Assembly: GCA_021234155.1 (NCBI GenBank)
Contig: JAJEKV010000031.1
Span: 14,997,748-15,061,747 of the forward strand
DNA length: 64,000 nt
Direction: 5' to 3'
Origin: Isoetes taiwanensis
Lineage: Eukaryota; Streptophyta; Lycopodiopsida; Isoetales; Isoetaceae
The position numbers were made by a program, and so were the translations under genes. This document shows, in pieces, positions 57,795 to 64,000 of this stretch. Under the pieces are notes generated by a model. The model saw only the letters and a program-made list of their open reading frames with translations, was not told the DNA's origin and did no database searches. Numbering within the stretch: position 1 is the first letter of the stretch; each line of letters opens with the position of its first letter.

Positions 57795-59145
57795 TTGATC
57801 TCTTAAGGGGAAAGGGTAAGGAAAATGGGGTGAAAGGAAAAGGGAGGAGGAAAGAGGGAATGTGAAAGGCAAAAAGGCACGAGGAAAAGGGAAAAAGAGA
57901 AAGGGAAAAGGATGGGGATGTGGAAAGGGAAAAGGCATGGGAAGAGGGAAAGGAAAAGAAAAAAGAAGAAAGGAGGGGGAAAGTGATAAAGGGAAAAGAG
58001 AAGGGGGAACGATACGGGAAAAGGGGGAAGAGGAAAATGGTGAAGAAAGGTCAAAAGGGAGGGAAAAAAGTATGGAAAAAAGGAGGGAATAGAATAGAAT
58101 AGTTTTTTTAACGTCCACGGAGACCAATAGGTCATGGGACCCATACAATGGGCTAGTACAATCATTACTACTAGGATTAAAAAACCCCTGCCTCGAAAGG
58201 TTTTCAAGGGAAAAACCTTTGCAGTAATGATGATACTAGACAAGCTTAGATAATAAGGGAAAAAAGGAAAAGGTTGAGGAAAGAAGAAAAAAGAAGGAAA
58301 AAATGGCATGGGAAAAGGGAAAACAAAAGGAAAAAAAAGAAGGGTGGAAGGAAGAGAAAAAAGGCACCGGAGGAAAAGGAAAGAGTGAAAGGTTTGGAAA
58401 ATGAGGAAAAGGGAAGGGAAAAAAAGGAACAAAAAAAGGATGGGGAGAAGGAAAGGGAAAAAGGGCATAGAAAAGGGAAAGGGAAAGGAAAAGAAGAAAG
58501 AAAAAGAAAAGGGGGAAAGAGAACCTAAAAAAGTGGCAGGAGAAAAAGGGGAAGAGAGAAACGGGAAAAGAGAAGAGAAAAAGGGCAGGAGATAAAGGGA
58601 AGGAGGATAAGGGAATAGAAAAAGGCATGGGAAAAGCGACCGCGAAAGAAAAAAGAAAAAGGGAGGGGAAAGGGAACTTGGAAAAAAAGCACGAGAAAAA
58701 GGGGAAGAGGTAAATGGGAAAAGGGAGGGGGGAAGGGCATGGGAAAAAAAGAGAAGAGGGAAAGGTGAACAAAGACGAAAAGGGAGGCAAAAACAAGCAT
58801 GAAAAAATGGAAGGGAAGAAGGGCACGGGAAGAAGGAGAAAAGAGAAAGAGTGAGGAAAGATGAAAAGGGAAGAGAAAAAGGGCATAGGAAAAAGAAAAG
58901 AGAAGGGGGAAAAAAAGGAAAAGAAAAGGGAAAAAAGGAAAGGGAAAGGAAAACAAAAAAGAAAAAGAAAGGGGGGAAAGGGACAAGAAAAAAGGAAAGA
59001 GGGGGACAAGAAAAGGAAGGGGAAAAAGGGATGGGATAAAGAATAGAATAGAATAGAATAGAATAGAATAGAATAGAATAGAATAGAAGAGCAAAAGGGT
59101 GAAGAAAATGGAAGAAAGGAAGCACAAAAATACATAAAGAAAGGA
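57795..59145. repeat. 1.35 kb polypurine tract (GGAAAAGG-type)
   Basis: The plus strand is almost purely purine, built from gggaaaagg units with interspersed gcatgggaaaa. The structured repeat C interrupts it at 58084-58245, and (aatag)n closes it at 59040-59088. The 440-codon minus frame (Phe/Pro/Ser/Leu only) is a composition artefact. Confidence 0.9.
58084..58245 (-). repeat. Structured repeat C
   Basis: In the minus sense the outer stem is ctagtatcatcattact with agtaatgattgtactag (58223-58239 and 58153-58169). Inside are aaggtttttcccttgaaaac and aggggttttttaatcc. It shares tgggtcccat, attggtctc and gtggacgttaaaaaa with copy A, followed by a (tattc)n tail. It sits inside the polypurine tract, so it is an insertion. 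Confidence 0.65.
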
Positions 59146-59224
59146 AAATGGGTTTGTGGCATATTCCAAGTATATGTCAGTATATGCTCGAAAACATGAC
59201 TTTAAAGTGTGATTTAAGCCATTT

Positions 59225-60500
59225 CACTCTCGGGTCACGGAGGGCAACCCTCCGTGCGCAACACCTTGTTTTCTCAATTCCTCTGGCACATATGCAAAAG
59301 CCAGGCATCCATATGATCTCAAATGATCGTAATGTGGAATTTTTCCAGACATCTCTGGCACTGTGCCTTTAGTGCTTGAAGATGGCAGCAAATTCTGAAC
59401 ATACACAACAGCCTTTATGGCTTCATCATAGCAATCCTGAATATTTCAATATTGCCCTTAATGCAGTCAGCAATGTTCTATTCCTTACCTTAGGTATTCC
59501 AGTTTGCTGAGGAGTTCCACCTGTATCTGATTGCAAAGATTTTATTTTCCTTCTAATTTCAAGTTGAATTTGAGCAACATATAGTTTAAAAGCTTTAAAT
59601 GGCCGTTCTTTAGTTTTTAAGCAATAAGTTCTTATCTTTCTGCTGAAATCGTCTATGAAAGTTATAAAATATCTGTTATGCGCCATGCTTATAACATTTA
59701 TGGGTCCACCGAGATCTAAATGTACCAGGTCTAATACTCCGTTTGCTCATTTTAATGATTTTCCAAACGAAAATCTGGTCTGCTTTCCTAATATGCAATC
59801 TGCACAAATGAAATCACTTGTTTTTTCCTCACGTGCAGATATCACGCCTCGTTTGAGCAGTGCCTCAATATTTTCTGTACATTTTCTGTATGTGTAAGGC
59901 ATAATCTATGATGCCAGGTTTTGAGGGATGGATATTGAATCACATTAATGCTGGACAAGTAATCATGCTGAAATCCAAATAAATTTTCCGCTCTTTTTCC
60001 AATAAATCTTATTTCATTATTGAAGAGAATCTTACATTCCAAAGGATCAAATAATACTTTGTATCCAAGATCTACTAATTGACAGGCTAAAATTAAATTT
60101 CTAACTAAATTAGGAACACAAAGTACATTCTTAAGTTCCACTGGTTTTCCATTTGATCAAATACTTCTAATGTCCCTGAATCTTCCATTTATTGCAATCC
60201 TCTTCTAACTGTACGTGTTCAATTTTTGTGCCTTTGTAGTCCTCAAATATAATTTCGATGAGCATGTTACCGTTTTCTCAGCTCCTGAAGCTATAATTAT
60301 AAAACGATTATTAATTTTTGTATTAGTAACAACAAGGCAATTACTTTTTACCTCAATGCTTTCGTCTTGCTCATCTGCTACATCCTCATCCAAGTCTTGT
60401 ACTATATTCAGTTCTGGACTGTTTTTAACAGACCCTTTTCCTTTGTTTACAAAGTATCTCTTGCATGCTGCAAATCTTCCTTTGCCTCTCATTGTGAGAC
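59225..60500 (-). pseudogene. Ty1/copia gag-pol fragment
   Basis: The minus strand reads, in order: a protease-region relic with IIASGAEKTVTCS (60205-60492, the ASGA standing for DSGA), a gag-pre-integrase domain with NVLCVPNLVRNLILACQLVD and WHHRL (59842-60141), the integrase core with RYFITFIDDFSRKIRTY and KIKSLQSDTGG (59426-59686), and the integrase C-terminal part with HLRSYGCLAFAYVPE (59224-59406). Several frameshifts separate them. RT and RNase H are missing because the fragment stops at the polypurine tract. No LTR was recognised. Confidence 0.88.
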
Positions 60501-60639
60501 ATTGATCTGGCTAAAGCTAATATTTAATATTGGTCATTCAATATCACTCCAACTTCATCAAGATCTGCCTCCTTTTCTTGGCCACAGGGATGATTCCTGC
60601 ATCGAATACGCCATGCTACGCCACTAAGGATAGGAGCTT

Positions 60640-60936
60640 GTGACGCTTCTTCGGGATAGAGCCGCCCACAACTTACGATGCATCATGCAGAGGACTTGGT
60701 CCTATTGGGATAACACATATGAGGAAGCACTCCTTGACGTGGATGACCACCTTTGGGAACTATATCGAGCAATGAACAGTTTGTCCAACCTCTTGGTCGT
60801 AAGTCCAACCATGGAGTACCAAGACATCATCCTCCGAGCTTGGCAGAAGTACAACCTGTTATGGTTAGTAAGGGACGGTACCCTTCACTCAATCGAGAAC
60901 CCACTCACATCTCCAAATAACTATGTAGATATATGA
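60640..60936 (+). CDS. Unknown ORF next to the gag relic
   Basis: The open frame follows an in-frame stop and has its first ATG near 60682. It reads HNLRCIMQRTWSYWDNTYEE, LLDVDDHLWELYRAMNSLSN and YQDIILRAWQKYNLLWLVRD, an evenly charged, helical-looking protein. Codon use looks coding, but I do not recognise it. It may belong to the retroelement whose gag lies 400 bp downstream, or to a host gene exon. Confidence 0.35.
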   Translation: MTLLRDRAAHNLRCIMQRTWSYWDNTYEEALLDVDDHLWELYRAMNSLSNLLVVSPTMEYQDIILRAWQKYNLLWLVRDGTLHSIENPLTSPNNYVDI

Positions 60937-61269
60937 TATCTTATTATCAATAAATCTTCACGTTCTGTTTTGTGTATCTTATCCATTCTCAGTGCGTCAA
61001 TTAATATTAACTACTATTTACTCGCAATGCTCACTCTAAGTCGACAACCTTCCAATCAAGCTTTCGATGTCATTTTCTTATGTTATACTTTTATTGGCCT
61101 TCGGCCACTATTCTATGTTGTAGCCACAATTAACACTCTCAATTGTCTTATATAAAATATAATCTTGTTCGCTGATGGTATGAATAGGATCCTTTACATA
61201 TGGGATGGATGCTACGTGTGTATATTCAATCATTCTTGATTTAATTTATACACATTTCTCATCTATAAG
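60937..61269. other. AT-rich spacer
   Basis: No feature is recognised. Confidence 0.3.
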
Positions 61270-62095
61270 TAATCTGCCTTTTGCTATAGATGGAACGCGA
61301 CAGGCCCCATGGCCTGCTACAGTGGAACGTCCGTGCTTGACTTGCGAACTGGAGATCATTCTTATGAAGCGCCAGATGGCGGAACTGCAGGCGTATATAT
61401 TTTGCAATGTATTGTCGTGTGCCTGCATGCCACAGACGCATTAAACGACCACATTCTACAACAACACCCAGCTCCAATTCGGACTCCATCGACTTTTCCG
61501 AGTCCGATACTGAACAGGAGAAGTCCATTGACAAGGATCAAAAAGTGATTGCTCTGCAAGCGCTAGTATTTGCCGGACCCTCAAACTTGTCCTGTTCTGC
61601 GGCGTGGATGCCGAGTCTTGGTTAAAGGAGATCCACCAGGTTGCCAACAAGTATGGGATGACTGATAAAGCCACTGCGAGACTTGCTATCAGTAAACTCA
61701 TGGGTCCTGTCCGTAATTGGTGGGAAGGGTATGCTTTAGCTAATGGCTTAACAGATAATGAGTGCAGGTTCAATACCTTTGCTCAAGCTTTCAAAGCTTG
61801 CTATGTTCCACGTACTCATAAGTGTCAGCAACTCCCGAACATGCTACGAGCAATTGCCACCAAGTGAGCAGCTAAAGCCGCAACAAGAGCCCTTGAATTA
61901 GAGGGGTCAGTCCCTATGATCTCGGATCCAGCACCCTCAACCTCTACCCCAAGCCAACGCCCAGAGCCTGCTAAGCTGGACACTTCACTCTATTTCAAAA
62001 GAAACACAAAAACAGCTCCGACATGATAGGGCATGTTTTCGATGCCTTCGCCAAGGAGACTACTTTCAGAACTGCCTCTTTCCTTGATGCAGACA
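61270..62095 (+). pseudogene. Retrotransposon gag relic (Ty3/gypsy-type)
   Basis: A coiled-coil start (CELEIILMKRQMAELQA near 61340) and an acidic/serine stretch (SSNSDSIDFSESDTEQEK) lead into the Retrotrans_gag core at 61604-61867: AESWLKEIHQVANKYGMTDK, ARLAISKLMGPVRNWWEGYA, then FKACYVP. A Ser/Pro linker follows. A zinc knuckle near 62030-62075 reads CFRCLRQGDYFQNC, with Asp where the CCHC histidine belongs. The parts lie in different frames, so it is broken. No pol region follows within the window. Confidence 0.75.
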
Positions 62096-63302
62096 ATTCC
62101 GGCGGCGACCAAAGGATACATGTAAATGAGGATACATATAAATAATGAATTATAATGTGTACACATGCGGATGTAAAGTATGGTTAAGAAAAACAGTGTG
62201 GGTCTGGAAAGATACGAGATAGTCAAAAGAAGAAAAGTATTTCAAAATATGGTGGAAAGAAAATGTTAATATAATAAACTATAGAGTACATGCAGTGTTA
62301 AATATAATAGAATATAAAATATAATTATGCATGTGTTACACAAACTATTGAAGGAATAACGAGACTGAGATTATGACTATGAAGAAAAAGGTTATGAATA
62401 ATAAATGATGAAGAACGTGTGTGTGTGTGTGCGCGTGTAATTAATGTTAAAATATATATGTAAAAATGTGGGATATAGTGCAATATATATAATTGTATTA
62501 AAGAATAAGTATAAATGTGATGGGCATGTAAAACAAGGAGGATAACAATATATATGAGTTATTAAAGCTGTAACAAACTAAGAAAAAAATTTCATACAAA
62601 ATTAAAATTAGCGCAGAGTGTAATAACACAAATTGTAAAGTGAAGGGAGAGTATAAAAGACATATAAAAAGAAGCTTATATGATTACAACGAATTTGTAT
62701 TATATAGTTTCAGAATTATAAGTGTCTCTTATATTAATAGATGTTGTCTATGTCTATAGGTGTGTATAATATATAATCAGTTAAACGTGTGTGAGTAAAG
62801 AATGATTTCTAAATTGAGTATATTATGATATAGTGTCAGTATAATGTATATCTCTAAGAGTATAACATGAATGACTAATATACTAATGAAAGATATCTAT
62901 CAATCAATATAGCGAAATGGAGAAGTGAGTAGTGATGGATTCCAAAAGAGTTCCAACCATTGCGGAGACCTAAGTCATCATGACTATGGCAATTCGACCC
63001 CAGATTGCTCACCGACATGTACGTTTTGATTTGGATTGCAGAGGCATTGCAAACTGCTGGCACCTCGATGGGCGAAACCTTTTAGATAATCCAGCAAGTA
63101 TGCCCATGGGCCTATCTGAAGGCCATTACGTCCTTCACGTAAGCCTCAGGAGAAGTATACATTTGATTCTAAGGTAATATATGGATTTCAAACGCTCTTG
63201 GATATGACGGGCAAGCAAGCGTAATTAGTTTCGCATGCTATTCTCGATCGTACGTACAAGCAGACAAGGGACTCTCATAACCTCTCCTATCTAGTTAAGT
63301 AG
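62096..63302. other. AT-rich DNA with a (GT)n microsatellite
   Basis: Highly AT-rich with many tata and taata runs. A gtgtgtgtgtgtgtgcgcgtgt run lies at about 62416-62438. No gene is recognised. Confidence 0.5.
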
Positions 63303-63542
63303 AACCACTTTCCAAAGGCAGGTCCAACATCAGTCCTTAAGAGGGATTTTGATGCGGCTTACCCGGACTTCCTACGGCAATGTCACGCATATACCAACAA
63401 CGCCGGCTTCAAAGGAACATGGCGTGTGCTAATACCACCAGCCGATATCTCGACAGGAATTAGATCCGATAGGGATCATGCAGGCCACTCTTCATGCAGG
63501 GATACGGCTAGATGCATCTTAGTAATGGGAATGGGCATATAG
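63303..63542 (+). CDS. Unknown ORF fragment
   Basis: A 79-codon frame without an initial ATG reads VLKRDFDAAYPDFLRQCHAY, then GFKGTWRVLIPPADISTGIR, and a Cys/His-containing end. The usage looks protein-like, but no family is recognised. It may be an exon or a transposon fragment. Confidence 0.25.
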   Translation, partial: NHFPKAGPTSVLKRDFDAAYPDFLRQCHAYTNNAGFKGTWRVLIPPADISTGIRSDRDHAGHSSCRDTARCILVMGMGI

Positions 63543-64000
63543 ACATGATAGGACGCCTTCATCTATGGCTATAATGGGAACATTGCCATTCCTTACGCCG
63601 AGACGGATCAAGCCTTAGGCATGATAGGCTTCTCCTTTTTTTTTCCTTTCCTTCTTCAAAGGGGGTGGTCCCCTCAACCATAACATCTAATTTAATTTAT
63701 AAACACTGATGTCTTGTAATTCTGCAGGGCAAAAGCGTTTAGCTTAGCACCTGCAGTACTTCTAAGGGTCGCTCCAGGCCTATGTTCTTGTTGTGATACG
63801 CTTTTTTCTGTTTGCATGGCCACAGTCCACCGAGGACCAATAGTGTGCTTGTTTATGTATTATATCTTGAGTGCTAAATTTTGACAGGACTACAGTCCTA
63901 CATAATGATCATGTACGATCTATATATGTCTCTTTTATATTACCTACCTAAATCCGTCCACCTTTCTTAATTTAATTTTCCTTGTAAGTTAACCACCTAA
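63543..64000. other. Unassigned DNA to the window end
   Basis: No feature is recognised beyond T runs near 63636. Confidence 0.3.

Noticed and set aside
57803-59125. 440-codon minus-strand ORF rich in Phe, Pro, Ser and Leu
   Set aside because: It is the translation of a polypyrimidine tract; three overlapping frames are equally open and there is no domain.

Overview
This is nuclear DNA of a land plant. The recognisable genes are plant genes: a CHASE-domain cytokinin-receptor-type histidine kinase, a chloroplast ClpD/ERD1-type chaperone exon, a VOC/glyoxalase exon and an FCP1/NIF phosphatase domain. Introns have GT-AG borders. The window is dominated by nested, decayed transposons of many classes, which would suit a large repeat-rich genome. 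A seed-free vascular plant such as a fern is my guess, but nothing here proves it. No rRNA, tRNA, CRISPR array or bacterial operon was seen.

Layout. 1-1522: tail of an L1-like LINE ending in poly(A). 2213-5637: decayed multi-exon minus-strand gene with a RING-like/coiled-coil part and an FCP1/NIF phosphatase domain. 6730-7005: small unassigned ORF. 8583-10291: RT part of a second LINE type; its missing zinc-finger C-terminus reappears, in frame, at 37602-37815. Between them, 10292-37601 begins with CACTACAA and ends with TTGTAGTG, so the whole 27.3 kb is best read as one CACTA-type DNA transposon, swollen by insertions, that landed inside that LINE. Its cargo includes a foldback element (13636-14086), a hairpin (16556-16658), a VOC/glyoxalase exon (20048-20174), a long head-to-tail element pair (22405-31701) holding a 3.2 kb LINE with a 14-bp target duplication, a ~2 kb palindrome (31923-33920) and a 19-bp minisatellite (33935-35790).

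Right of the CACTA: a pogo/CENP-B-like transposase pseudogene (37912-40001, minus), a duplicated small gene (41131-41373 intact with a TATA box; 41773-42060 broken), two exons of the histidine kinase with a nonsense codon (45151-45647), a young 4.1 kb LTR retrotransposon without coding capacity (46669-50808, TSD GCTCA), a second head-to-tail element pair (51595-52679), one broken ClpD exon (54060-54265), a GAATCT-rich minisatellite, a 1.35 kb polypurine tract, and remains of Ty1/copia (59225-60500, minus) and gag-bearing (61270-62095, plus) retroelements. The rest is AT-rich DNA without recognisable genes.

The most unusual signal is a short repeat seen three times (about 37.87, 52.43 and 58.2 kb). 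It keeps the same inner hairpin core, but its outer stem differs in sequence in each copy while staying complementary. The genes here do not form a pathway. Most are relics, and the biology on show is transposon nesting and structured repeats.
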